From assembly GCF_018603435.1 (NCBI RefSeq), contig NZ_CP075682.1, positions 620,001 through 684,000 of the forward strand: a stretch of 64,000 bases of DNA, written 5' to 3'. Below the pieces are notes generated by a model. That model was given only the letters and a program-made list of their open reading frames with translations. It made no database searches and was not told the DNA's origin. Origin of the DNA: Chryseobacterium sp. ZHDP1 (GTDB lineage: Bacteria; Bacteroidota; Bacteroidia; Flavobacteriales; Weeksellaceae). The position numbers were made by a program, and so were the translations under genes. Shown here piece by piece: positions 17,124 through 26,173 of this stretch; the first letter of the stretch is position 1; the number at the start of each line of letters is the position of its first letter.

Positions 17124-19913
17124 ATGAAAAAAATAATAATATTTCTGCTGTTTTTATTCTCTGTTTTCAGTTTTTCACAGACTACAAAAACCTATTTCAG
17201 TTGTCCGATGCATCCGGAAATCGTTTCTTCAAAACCGAGAGACTGCCCGAAATGCGGAATGACCTTAAGGAAAAAAGTAGTTGCTGTAAAACCGAAGACT
17301 ATTTCAAAGCCGGAAGCAGAACCCATACAGAAAACAGAAATAAAATCAAAAGAAATTAATAATAAGAGTAAGGCTAAGATTGAGAAAAAGAATGATTCTA
17401 AAAAGGCAAAAAAAGCAGATAAAGCAAATATTTCTAAACCTGTTTTAAATACATCTGAGACTAAAGTATTAACACAGTCAAAGTCTCATTCTAAAACCCA
17501 ATCTCAGCCTCAAAAATATATCTGTCCGATGCATCCGGAAATCATTTCAGACAAACCCGGAAAATGTCCGAAATGCGGAATGGATTTGATAGAAATTGAA
17601 AATCATTCGCAACATCAATCAGATCCGGAACCTAAACCTGATAACTCTGTTTTAAAAAGAAATTCGGAAAACGGCAGAGTAAATTTTGGAGGAAAAACGA
17701 TTCGTTATGATTTATACGTCAAAGATACAATCGTAAATTTTACAGGAAAAAACCGCAGAGCAATTGCTGTCAACGGAAAATTACAGGCTCCGACTTTATA
17801 TTTCACGGAAGGCGATACTGCCGAAATTTTTCTTCACAATATGCTGAAAGAAAATACAGGCTTTCACTGGCACGGCGTGATTTTACCAAATGAACACGAC
17901 GGCGTTCCGTATTTAACGACAAAACCTGTAAAACCGGGAGAAACACATTTATATAAATTTAAAGTTTCCCAGAACGGAACCTACTGGTATCATTCTCATG
18001 AAAGTTTGCAGGAACAGATCGGGATGAACGGAATTTTGGTCTTTCAAAAAAGAGAAGGAGAGCCAAAAGTAAATTACACCCAGGAAATCCCTGTTTTACT
18101 CGGTGATTGGAGTGATGAAAATCCGATGCAGATTGCAAGACGTCTTCATATGGCAAATACAGATTGGTATGCCATTAAGAAAAATTCGGTGCAAAGTTAT
18201 TGGGAAGCTATAAAATCCGGAAACTTCGGAACAAAAGTGCTGAATGAATGGAAAAGGATGGAAGCTATGGACGTAAGTGATGTTTTCTACGATAAATTTC
18301 TCATCAATGGGCAGCCAAGTTCTGACTATTCAAGCTTAAAAGCTGGAGATAAAATACGGTTAAGAGTGGCAAATGGAGGTTCATCCACTTATTTCTGGCT
18401 GAATTTTGGAGGCGGGAAAATAAAAGTAGTGGGAAATGACGGAAACGATGTGGTTCCGGTAGAAGTCGACCGATTGATTGTAGGAGTCTCTGAAACGTAC
18501 GATATTGAAGTCACCATTCCGGAAAATAAAAGTTTTGAATTTCGGGCAACTTCGGAGGACAGAATTGGTCACGCTTCGCTCTGGCTGGGTTCAGGAGAGA
18601 AAGTAGAAGCACCCGATTTACCCAGATTAAAGCTTTTCGAAGGCATGAAAATGATGAACGGAATGATGGAAATGAGCGGAAATATGAAGCCGATGAACAT
18701 GACGATGGGCAACCAGATGATGGATATGAACGAAGTGATGTATCCCGAACTTCCTGAAAATCAACGAAAAATGACGATGAAGCACATGAATGAAATGATG
18801 GGCATCAAAACCCAAGAGGAAAACGAAGAGCATTCTGGTCATTCGATGGAAATGAAGGAAGAAAAATCAATTAAAAGGCTGTCTTATAATCTGTTAAAAT
18901 CTCCTGAGAAAACCATTCTTCCGACAGAAAACGTCCGCGAACTGAAATTTACTCTGGAAGGAAATATGAACCATTATCTCTGGACTTTAGATAATAAAAC
19001 GGTGACGGAAACCGATAAAATTTTAGTCAAAAAAGGAGAAATTCTGAGGATTACAATGTATAACAATTCAATGATGCGCCATCCGATGCATCTTCACGGA
19101 CATGATTTCAGATTAATCAACTCAAAAGGTGAATATTCTCCGCTTAAAAATGTGGTAGACATCATGCCGATGGAAACCAATACGATTGAATTTGCTGCCA
19201 ATCAGGATGGCGACTGGTTTTTCCACTGCCACATTCTGTATCACATGATGGCGGGAATGGGAAGAATTTTCAGCTATGAAAATTCCAAACCGAATCCACA
19301 ACTACCCGAAAGAAAACTGGCTTGGAAAAATTTTCTGAAAGATAACAGGATGATAAGCTCAATGGCAATGCTTGATCTTAACAGCAATAAAATACATGCC
19401 GAAACCATGACAATGTTCGGACCGAGATGGGCTAATTTAAATGAATTTCACTCGAACTGGGATTTTAATCATTTTGACGGAAATTTTAAAGTCGGCATAT
19501 TTTTAGGAAAATTCCAGTGGGCAATTCCTTATGCGGGTTTCAGAATTCAGAAAAATCATGAAATTATGGAACGAAAAATGGCAGAAGAAATGGGAATGGA
19601 TTTTCACGGCAGAAAAACGTGGTTCGGACAGCAGAAGGCTTCCAAAACTCAGGGTGCATTTACGGTCGGGATGCAGTATCTTTTACCGATGCTCGTTACA
19701 GCGGATGCAAGTGTAGACCAGAACGGAAAGGTTTTACTGGAGTTCAGCAGGGAAGATATTCCGCTTTCAAGAAGGCTTCGCGGAAATTTTACGGTCAATT
19801 CTGATGGCGAATTCAATACAGGTTTGCGCTATATTTTACAGAAATGGCTTTCTGTTTCCGGAAATTATGATAATGAAATGGGATGGGGAGCCGGAATTAC
19901 CCTTATTTATTAA
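17124..19913 (+). CDS. copA: Multicopper oxidase (CopA-like) with two heavy-metal-binding domains and a C-terminal barrel-like domain
   Basis: 929 aa. After a signal peptide come two short heavy-metal-binding domains, SCPMHPE...CPKCGMTL (near residue 27) and CPMHPE...CPKCGMDL (near 132), separated by a Lys-rich linker. Three cupredoxin domains follow, with copper motifs HWHG (about 248), HSHESLQ (about 290), HPMHLHGHDF (about 653) and HCHILYHMMAGM (about 700). A Met-rich stretch (about 505-580) can bind Cu(I). The last ~200 residues (from about 735) look like beta strands ending ...GWGAGITLIY and resemble an outer-membrane CopB-type region. Likely oxidises and sequesters periplasmic copper. 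Confidence 0.88.
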   Translation: MKKIIIFLLFLFSVFSFSQTTKTYFSCPMHPEIVSSKPRDCPKCGMTLRKKVVAVKPKTISKPEAEPIQKTEIKSKEINNKSKAKIEKKNDSKKAKKADKANISKPVLNTSETKVLTQSKSHSKTQSQPQKYICPMHPEIISDKPGKCPKCGMDLIEIENHSQHQSDPEPKPDNSVLKRNSENGRVNFGGKTIRYDLYVKDTIVNFTGKNRRAIAVNGKLQAPTLYFTEGDTAEIFLHNMLKENTGFHWHGVILPNEHDGVPYLTTKPVKPGETHLYKFKVSQNGTYWYHSHESLQEQIGMNGILVFQKREGEPKVNYTQEIPVLLGDWSDENPMQIARRLHMANTDWYAIKKNSVQSYWEAIKSGNFGTKVLNEWKRMEAMDVSDVFYDKFLINGQPSSDYSSLKAGDKIRLRVANGGSSTYFWLNFGGGKIKVVGNDGNDVVPVEVDRLIVGVSETYDIEVTIPENKSFEFRATSEDRIGHASLWLGSGEKVEAPDLPRLKLFEGMKMMNGMMEMSGNMKPMNMTMGNQMMDMNEVMYPELPENQRKMTMKHMNEMMGIKTQEENEEHSGHSMEMKEEKSIKRLSYNLLKSPEKTILPTENVRELKFTLEGNMNHYLWTLDNKTVTETDKILVKKGEILRITMYNNSMMRHPMHLHGHDFRLINSKGEYSPLKNVVDIMPMETNTIEFAANQDGDWFFHCHILYHMMAGMGRIFSYENSKPNPQLPERKLAWKNFLKDNRMISSMAMLDLNSNKIHAETMTMFGPRWANLNEFHSNWDFNHFDGNFKVGIFLGKFQWAIPYAGFRIQKNHEIMERKMAEEMGMDFHGRKTWFGQQKASKTQGAFTVGMQYLLPMLVTADASVDQNGKVLLEFSREDIPLSRRLRGNFTVNSDGEFNTGLRYILQKWLSVSGNYDNEMGWGAGITLIY

Positions 19914-19939
19914 AGTTTTTATAAAACAATAGAATATTT

Positions 19940-19975
19940 AATCCTTCAAGATTTTTAAATTTTGAAGGATTTTTA
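19940..19975 (+). terminator. Terminator of the multicopper oxidase gene
   Basis: Stem AATCCTTCAA / TTGAAGGATT followed by TTTTTAT. Confidence 0.8.
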
Positions 19976-20208
19976 TTTCCGACAGACAGAATGAAATTTA
20001 TCTGAAAGTCTGCTGAAACTTTATTAAACAGTCTAATTAAAATTTTTCAATTGCATTCAAACTGAAAATTTTAACGCAAAGTTGATATTTTAAGATAAAT
20101 ATTTTAAAGTAAACAAAGTTATTCAAATTTCATCTGTAATTAAGCGAACGTTTTATGATTTACCTTTGGAAATATCTTCGCTGAGTGAATAGCTACTGAG
20201 CTTGTTGA

Positions 20209-20451
20209 ACCTTTGCAAACGAAGAATATTCTCAATAATCTCAAAGAGCGTTATAAAAAGATAAACATTAAGAGCAGTTAAGCAGTTAAGAGAGATTAAG
20301 AATTTGCAGGCAAATTGAAGGATACATTTAAAAATAATTAGGATGTAATAAAAAACGCTCTGTGTGCTTATTAAAGTCAAACGTCTTAGCGAACTTAAAA
20401 ATTTCCGGTAAGTTTTTAAAAGAAAATCTTTGCGTACTTCGCGTTAAAAAA
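20209..20451 (+). repeat. Dispersed intergenic repeat B, copy 2 region
   Basis: The 570-bp gap 19914-20483 contains no convincing gene. 20368-20451 (AAACGTCTTAGCGAACTTAA ... AAAATCTTTGCGTACTT) matches repeat B at 16944, and 20222-20242 repeats GAATATTCTCAATAAT. A short reading frame on the minus strand inside it has no protein-like features. Confidence 0.55.
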
Positions 20452-20483
20452 CAAGCAGACAGATAATCAAAATGTCTGGGAAA

Positions 20484-21602
20484 CTACATTTCCAGTCGAA
20501 TTGTTTTTTCAACCAGTTTTTGATTAAAGCTTTCAGGAACCAGTCTGAACATGAAATTCCTTAAAAAAGTTCCTTTTTCCCATTGTGAAACCTGTCCGAT
20601 TTTCCAGCTTGTATCAACTACATAATCTACTTTTTTTCTTCTGGTCTTCTGAAAATTTTCAAAAACTTCATTGAAATTCTGATGGTTTTCCAGCAGCTTT
20701 CCGATAATATAAGCGTCTTCAATTGACTGACAGGCTCCCTGTCCGAGATTCGGCGTTGTGGCGTGTGCTGCATCACCGATCAGACAAAGATGATTCGTGT
20801 GCCATTTCGGAATAGGAGCGAGGTCGATAATTTCGTTAAAAATGATATTTTCCTGAAATGTTTTCTCAATAATTTCAAGAATCAGAGGATGAAAACCGTG
20901 AAAATTTTCAGCTAATTGATTATCAGTCTGATGAATGTTTTTATTGATAACAGCATACCAGTATATTTTTCGGTCGGTCATTCTTACAAAACCAAAACGT
21001 TTTCCTTTTCCCCATGCTTCAATGGCTTCATGGTGGAAATTTTCAGGAAGATCAAATTCTGCCAAACCGCGCCAACACAATTGCTGTGTATTTCTGATGG
21101 TTCCGGTTCCGAAAATCTGCTTTCTGACTTTTGAATGAATTCCGTCCGCTCCGAAAACAATTTTGCTTTCAGTTTCAGTTCCGTTTTCAAAATGTAGAAT
21201 GTAATTTTCTTTCTTTTCAATTTTGTTCAGCGCATGATTCAGTTGAATAGTTTCATAGCCGATATTTTCCGCCAAAATCTTTTGCAGATCGGCTCTGTGA
21301 ATGGCTACATTGCATGAATTGTATTTCTTCTCCAATTCCAGAACATTGGTTTTGGAAATAAGTTTCAGCTTTTCATCTGTAATCGAAATGCCGTGAATTT
21401 TGTTTCCCGCCTGTTCAATTTTTTCTTTTAACCCCAATCTATCGAAGATCTGCATCGCGTTGATTGCCATCATAATTCCGGAACCGACAGGTTTTATTTC
21501 CGCTGCCGATTCATACAGGGTAAAATCAATGTTTTGTTGTTTCAGGATATTTCCTAATGTTAAACCGCCGATTCCGCCTCCGATGATCGATATTTCATTC
21601 AT
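20484..21602 (-). CDS. FAD-dependent monooxygenase, class A
   Basis: 372 aa, cytosolic. The Rossmann motif GGGIGGL is at residues 8-14, the DG motif is GADGIHSKVR (about 152-161), and the second FAD motif is LIGDAAHATTPNLGQGACQ (about 277-295). The overall pattern resembles the salicylate/3-hydroxybenzoate/urate hydroxylase group and also TetX-like enzymes; substrate cannot be assigned. Its ATG overlaps the stop of the upstream lipoprotein gene by one base (TAATG), so the two are translated together. Confidence 0.85.
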   Translation of the reverse strand: MNEISIIGGGIGGLTLGNILKQQNIDFTLYESAAEIKPVGSGIMMAINAMQIFDRLGLKEKIEQAGNKIHGISITDEKLKLISKTNVLELEKKYNSCNVAIHRADLQKILAENIGYETIQLNHALNKIEKKENYILHFENGTETESKIVFGADGIHSKVRKQIFGTGTIRNTQQLCWRGLAEFDLPENFHHEAIEAWGKGKRFGFVRMTDRKIYWYAVINKNIHQTDNQLAENFHGFHPLILEIIEKTFQENIIFNEIIDLAPIPKWHTNHLCLIGDAAHATTPNLGQGACQSIEDAYIIGKLLENHQNFNEVFENFQKTRRKKVDYVVDTSWKIGQVSQWEKGTFLRNFMFRLVPESFNQKLVEKTIRLEM

Positions 21603-22210
21603 TATTTTAGATTTTTCAATTCGCTCAGCAGTTGATTCTGTTTACTGATAAAATTATCCAGACTGTCTGTTTTTAAAGGATGTGCATTCTGATATTTTTC
21701 AATTTCAGGAAGGGTTTTTCTGATTTTGAAAATTGTATACGTATCGTGAATTCTTTCACGGTTTTTTGTAATTTCTTCAATCAGATCTTTTATCTTTTTC
21801 ACTTTGAGATTATAGCGTTCTGCGCTTTTTTTAATTTCTGCTTCAATTGCTTTTCGTGATATTGAATCGCTTAGAGATTTAGCCAAAGATTCCGCATTGC
21901 TGTAATAGGTTTCAGATTTGCTAATGACATCATCATATTCAAGAGTAGCCTCATCTGTTTTGCTGTCGATCATGCTTACTTTTTCATCAAGAGCCTGAAG
22001 ATTTTTATCGTTTTTAAGCAATTCATCATAAATCTGATGAACCATATCATCTTCACGGGAAGAAAATCTTGTTCCTTTTGTTATGGAGCCTGAAGCGGAA
22101 GATTCCGCATTGTCTACTGCATTTTCAACCAAAGGTTTATTTTCGGATCTGTTTTCATTGCAGGAAAACAGGGCTAAAAGCAGGGTAGAAGTAAAAAATA
22201 ATTTTTTCAT
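21602..22210 (-). CDS. Coiled-coil lipoprotein
   Basis: 202 aa from the ATG at 22210. Lipoprotein signal MKKLFFTSTLLLALFSC gives a lipidated Cys at 17. The rest is charged and predicted largely helical (SLAKSLSDSISRKAIEAEIKK, LKVKKIKDLIEEITKNRER), probably a periplasmic coiled coil. A longer frame to 22258 exists, but its extra residues are encoded by the end of the MITE-like repeat, so the inner start is preferred. It is coupled to the FAD monooxygenase gene. Family not recognised. Confidence 0.75.
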   Translation of the reverse strand: MKKLFFTSTLLLALFSCNENRSENKPLVENAVDNAESSASGSITKGTRFSSREDDMVHQIYDELLKNDKNLQALDEKVSMIDSKTDEATLEYDDVISKSETYYSNAESLAKSLSDSISRKAIEAEIKKSAERYNLKVKKIKDLIEEITKNRERIHDTYTIFKIRKTLPEIEKYQNAHPLKTDSLDNFISKQNQLLSELKNLK

Positions 22211-22231
22211 GTTGTGTATATATTTCATATG

Positions 22232-22475
22232 AGTTCGGATAAGTCTTCTTAAACACAATGCTAAACAAAGAGATTAATTATTAAGAATTTAGCTTTTAAG
22301 ATATACAATGGCGTAAAACTTATTAAAGTAATACTATTTTGTCTTTTTTAAATAAACGAAGTGCCTTTGTTTAGCTTACCAACTTTCAATAAGTAAAAAA
22401 ATCTTTTGTTTTTCTTTGCGATAAATCATTATAGTATTATAAATCAATTATTTAAATTTATTTTTTATCCGAACT
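22232..22475 (+). repeat. MITE-like element, left copy
   Basis: 244 bp bounded by perfect 11-bp terminal inverted repeats, AGTTCGGATAA at 22232-22242 and TTATCCGAACT at 22465-22475. It is non-coding and AT-rich, and contains AAACGAAGTGCCTTTGTTTA and ATCTTTTGTTTTTCTTTGCG. A copy in opposite orientation lies at 33413-33666, about nine in ten bases the same by eye. No obvious target-site duplication. Confidence 0.8.
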
Positions 22476-22483
22476 GAAGTTAT

Positions 22484-23278
22484 TTAATTTTTTATTTCAG
22501 GAATTAAAAGATCTGCCGGACTGATCGTGAAAAACAGATCAGGATAGACAAAATCCAGAGAACGGTTTTCTTCACCTCTCAGCCGGAAAAACTCTTTTTC
22601 CTTTTCTTCATCGGCTAAAATAAATAATTCTCCGGTTGAAAAATACGGTTGGTTGTCTTTAAATCTGATAAAGGTTTTGGATGTTCTGAACGTCATTCCC
22701 AACCATCTGTTATCCGTAAAATCTTTGGAATTAGGATTAGAATTCAGAACAATTTTATGCTGAAACTTTTTGTTCGTTTCTACAGAAAATAGTACAACAG
22801 AATGATGATCCAGTATAATTTCAGATTCTTCTTCCGTGATTTTGTCTTTTATAACAAGCTTCCTGAGCTGATTTTCTTTTAACTGGTCTGGATTTTCATA
22901 GCATGAAAACAAAGCAATAAATGAATGATCTTCCAGATCCAAAGCCTGATCGGAATGAAAACCCATTTTCGAGTACGAAGAATCATACACTTCAATCAAT
23001 GCATTGTTGAAATGCTGTTCAGGCACATCTGTTATTTCGGCTGAAATTGTTTGGTTAATTTGTTCAACAACGGAATGATGAACCCTAGAAAAGAGATTCG
23101 CCGGAATCTGATATCTTGTTGTTGTTCTTACAACAGCAAAAGTTCCGTTTTCTTCTTTCACGAGATGATTTCCGAGCCTGCCTTTTCCTGTTGCTTCAAA
23201 ATCCGCAGAATTCAAGAGATTTTCAAATGTATTTTGCTTTTCAGGAAGCCTTATTTTATAAAATCCGAAGCTGCTCAT
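22484..23278 (-). CDS. AlkB-like 2-oxoglutarate/Fe(II) oxygenase
   Basis: 264 aa. The oxygenase core is readable: NALIEVYDSSYSKMGFHSDQ carries the HxD iron ligands (H108, D110), the third ligand is H174 in KKFQHKIVL, and R198 (or R191) in RWLGMTFR is the 2-oxoglutarate arginine. Spacing and the NxxxxxxY...HSD pattern resemble AlkB-type demethylases and relatives, so a nucleic-acid or protein substrate is possible. The ATG overlaps the stop of the upstream gene (TAATG). The upstream product is a diverged relative; see that entry. Confidence 0.75.
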   Translation of the reverse strand: MSSFGFYKIRLPEKQNTFENLLNSADFEATGKGRLGNHLVKEENGTFAVVRTTTRYQIPANLFSRVHHSVVEQINQTISAEITDVPEQHFNNALIEVYDSSYSKMGFHSDQALDLEDHSFIALFSCYENPDQLKENQLRKLVIKDKITEEESEIILDHHSVVLFSVETNKKFQHKIVLNSNPNSKDFTDNRWLGMTFRTSKTFIRFKDNQPYFSTGELFILADEEKEKEFFRLRGEENRSLDFVYPDLFFTISPADLLIPEIKN

Positions 23279-24501
23279 TACAGTATTGGTTTTTCATAAT
23301 CGCCCAGATTCATGCTGAAATGGGTTGTTTTATAGTTTACCTTATTCTCCGTCATGTTCTCTTCGTAATAAGAATTGCGAAGTTCCGCCTGCATTTCAGG
23401 AGTCATGCTTTCCAATTTAACATAACTACCGCTTTCTCTGATGTAGGTCTGATTGTCTCTGTACATCGCCTCAAGATTCGAACAACGAACCACATATCCC
23501 ATTCTTATCGGAATCTGATCGACTCCCAAAACAGAAGGGCGGATTTCATGTGTATACAATCTGTTGGTAGACAGCGGAATAATAAACGCAGAATCCGGGT
23601 ATAAAGTAACCGTAAATTCTTTTTCCAGAGATTCATCCTCAACCGTTTTCTTAAGCCTGAAATGGAGTCTTGTTAATGCGCTCGTTTGCTTATAACACAC
23701 ATCAAATCGATCTGTTTCCGATGGTTTTAAATGGTCGGAATTGGAATCGTCGTAGAAAGTACAGAATGCGATCAGTCCTTCTTTCGGCATATCCTTCGTT
23801 TTATCGGAATGGGCTTTAATTTTAGCTTTCACTTCCTTTTCAGCATCGGAAGTTTTCTTTTTGTTCTCATAAATCTGTACCAAAGCGTGATTCAGATCGG
23901 TTTCATATTCAAAAGTTTCTTTTGCACATTCGTTAAGAAGAGCTATAATTTTTCGGTCGGTTTCTCTGAAATTATCTGTAGGTCCTGTCAGATTACTCGA
24001 ACATCTCAACAAATTGAAATGCAGTGTTTGTTCTCCGTTTTCATTGGCTTCATGAGTCACTTTACTCAGATAAACGCCTTTTCTCAGAGCTTTCGCTTCT
24101 TTATTGGATTCTGTAAGCTCCTGAAAATGATGTTCAGATTTTACTTTTTCAAAAATATTCTTCTCATGAAAAATTCTTCGGAAATAGACTCCCGCATTGC
24201 TTACAATAACCGGAACTTCTCCAATTTGAATAACCTTTGATTTTTCTTCGCTGCTATTTTCAAAATTCACCGAAAATTCTTTAATGATATGCAGGAAATG
24301 ATGGTCTTTCTGAATATTTTCCAAATTTCCGCAGATGTATATTTTTTGATGATCAAGTTCCGGACTAAGCTCATGAACTACGGTTCCGCAGAAATGATCG
24401 ATGATGTACTGAAGTTCTGTATTGATTTCCTGACTGTTATTTAAAACAACAAGAACATTTTTCTCTTTTGATATTTTGTTTTCTTCTGAATGGTTATTCA
24501 T
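23278..24501 (-). CDS. AlkB-like paralogue lacking the HxD iron motif (apparent pseudoenzyme)
   Basis: 407 aa from the ATG at 24501; a TTG nine bases further out is less likely. The last ~190 residues align along their length with the downstream oxygenase: FCTFYDDSNSD against ALIEVYDSSYS, STNRLYTHEI against ETNKKFQHKI, and IRMGYVVRCS against RWLGMTFRTS. The third His and the Arg are kept, but the position of FHSD reads LKPSETD, so HxD is missing. The N-terminal ~200 residues match nothing I know. It is translationally coupled to the intact enzyme, suggesting a complex. Not certain that metal binding is lost. Confidence 0.65.
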   Translation of the reverse strand: MNNHSEENKISKEKNVLVVLNNSQEINTELQYIIDHFCGTVVHELSPELDHQKIYICGNLENIQKDHHFLHIIKEFSVNFENSSEEKSKVIQIGEVPVIVSNAGVYFRRIFHEKNIFEKVKSEHHFQELTESNKEAKALRKGVYLSKVTHEANENGEQTLHFNLLRCSSNLTGPTDNFRETDRKIIALLNECAKETFEYETDLNHALVQIYENKKKTSDAEKEVKAKIKAHSDKTKDMPKEGLIAFCTFYDDSNSDHLKPSETDRFDVCYKQTSALTRLHFRLKKTVEDESLEKEFTVTLYPDSAFIIPLSTNRLYTHEIRPSVLGVDQIPIRMGYVVRCSNLEAMYRDNQTYIRESGSYVKLESMTPEMQAELRNSYYEENMTENKVNYKTTHFSMNLGDYEKPIL

Positions 24502-24617
24502 GTTTCTCAATTGAAAAGTGAAGATAGCTAAAATTTTAAATGTTTTAAAATCTTAAAGCCCTTAAGGAATAAATACATTGATTTTCACTCAGTTTTTTTA
24601 AGCTAAGGAGGCTTAAA

Positions 24618-24764
24618 AATAAAATATTCTTGTTGGAAAACGCAAAGACGTAAGTTTTTTATTAATCTCAAATCTTTAAAGCGCAAGAAAATTAAAGATT
24701 TTCATAAAGATTGTTGCTGAATTTTATCGCAGATAAAATCCAAATTTTAGAATTAAAAAAGACC
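24618..24764 (+). repeat. Dispersed intergenic repeat A, copy 2
   Basis: Same start (AATAAAATATTCTTGTTGG) and same hairpin (ATTTTATCGCAGATAAAAT, loop changed from GTA to GCA) as copy 1 at 10903. It fills most of the 313-bp gap upstream of the AlkB-like pair; nothing else is seen there besides the terminator. Confidence 0.8.
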
Positions 24765-24784
24765 ATCACAATGACGGTCTTTAT
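24755..24784 (-). terminator. Terminator of the propeller-like lipoprotein gene
   Basis: Stem AAAGACC / GGTCTTT with a TCACAATGA-type loop, followed on the minus strand by a T-run. The end of repeat A forms part of it. Confidence 0.7.
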
Positions 24785-24814
24785 CTGTTTTTTGAATTTC
24801 AGATTCAAATTGTA

Positions 24815-26062
24815 CTATTCGTATTTGGAAAAATCAACCGCAAAGATGCATCGGTTCACCTGACTTCCGTTTTGTGCTCCTGCATTCGGTTCGTATTCGG
24901 TTAAACTCCACAAATAATTATATTGAGATTCATAGTAAAGAGATTCCGCTCCGTAAGGCCATCTGAAACGTACCGTATCGTCTGCACCATCCGTATAACG
25001 CGCTAATCTCGCGTTTGATCCGTAAGAATTGCTTGGAGATCCGGTACAGGAAAGCCATGTTCTGTTGCCCTTTCTGGAAACACCCTGAATTCCGTGCGCA
25101 TGATTGTCTGTGAAAAGACTGTTTTTCGGAGTCACGGTTACAATTCCTGTATTCTGAAGTCTACCGTTCGTATCAACCGGAAAACCAAATACTTTTGGGA
25201 CAATGGAAGCATCCGCGCTGCCTGAATAATATTGTCCTGTCCAGAACTGCGTTCCTTCATCATTTACCTGAATCGTAGAGAAAGGATTTGCGTTATTGAT
25301 CTTCTGATATCCTGTCTGCGGCAATATGTACCTGTAATTGAAAGCGAACAGGTTTCCGTTAGAATCTTTACCACATTTATCATTGGTTGTGTCGCCTGTA
25401 CTTACTTCAATAATTTTATTCAGATCGAAAACACGGACGCCTAAATTTGTACTGCTGAGATAAATTTTACCTTTAAAATAGGCAATTCCGCCTGCATGAA
25501 CATTCAGCGGAGCATAAGAACCATACTGCGAATAGCCTGTTGTACCTGCCGGAATATCGGGCTGAACCAAAAGAATATGACGGTAAGTAAGATATGTACT
25601 GGAACTCGGACTGATGTCAATCAGGGTAATTCGGGAACCTTTAAATTCTGCTTCATCTTTCGCATACCAACTCACCAAAAGATAACGGACCCCATCTTTG
25701 GTAAATCCTGAAATTCCCTGCGGTCTCCAAAGAGAAGTTGTTTCATCATCGGTGTTCCATCGGATTCCTCTCACTCTGTTTTCTTCAGGAATATTGAATC
25801 CGTAGACTTCGGTATAAGCATTTCCGCCGATTGCCTGACGGTTTTTATCAATCTGTGAAGGATTTAAAAAGCTAAAACCGGAATTGATGTATGTGCTTGT
25901 ATCGGTGTAAGCATTTACGCTTACGTCTGCGGCAGCTTTGCCGAGATCGGCTTTTGAAGATAAATTTTCTTCTTTTAAAGTGGAAGCGATTTCATTATCT
26001 GTACATCCTATGCTCGTTATGGTAAGCAAAAGCATCCATCCGAAAAGTTTTCTTTGAATCAT
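24815..26062 (-). CDS. Lipoprotein, probably beta-propeller-like, unknown function
   Basis: 415 aa. Lipoprotein signal with lipobox TSIGC (C20). The mature part has repeated beta-rich stretches: RPQGISGFTKDGVRYLLVSW, HAGGIAYFKGKIYLSSTNLGVRVFDL, NHAHGIQGVSRKGNRTWLSC, SLYYESQYNYLWSLTEYEPN. These read like propeller blades in which a displayed value is checked against stored text, as in some secreted actinobacterial proteins. Cell-surface or periplasmic. No enzyme motif is visible. It stands alone with its own terminator. Confidence 0.65.
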   Translation of the reverse strand: MIQRKLFGWMLLLTITSIGCTDNEIASTLKEENLSSKADLGKAAADVSVNAYTDTSTYINSGFSFLNPSQIDKNRQAIGGNAYTEVYGFNIPEENRVRGIRWNTDDETTSLWRPQGISGFTKDGVRYLLVSWYAKDEAEFKGSRITLIDISPSSSTYLTYRHILLVQPDIPAGTTGYSQYGSYAPLNVHAGGIAYFKGKIYLSSTNLGVRVFDLNKIIEVSTGDTTNDKCGKDSNGNLFAFNYRYILPQTGYQKINNANPFSTIQVNDEGTQFWTGQYYSGSADASIVPKVFGFPVDTNGRLQNTGIVTVTPKNSLFTDNHAHGIQGVSRKGNRTWLSCTGSPSNSYGSNARLARYTDGADDTVRFRWPYGAESLYYESQYNYLWSLTEYEPNAGAQNGSQVNRCIFAVDFSKYE

Positions 26063-26173
26063 GATTAATTTAATTTGTTTGGGATTTTAAATTGCATGCG
26101 AAACTATCGGATTCTTTTTCTAATTGGATTTCAAGCGGATTAATTATGTATTAAATTTATGTTTTATGAGTGG

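Noticed and set aside
20153-20380. 75-residue reading frame on the minus strand
   Set aside because: Lies in a repeat-containing spacer, low-complexity hydrophobic product, no promoter or start context.
20484-21602. FAD monooxygenase as the tetracycline-inactivating TetX
   Set aside because: Shares only the general class A flavoprotein motifs; no specific TetX features could be verified.
23116-23604. 162-residue plus-strand frame across the AlkB-like pair
   Set aside because: Antisense to two coupled homologous genes; composition is that of a shadow frame.
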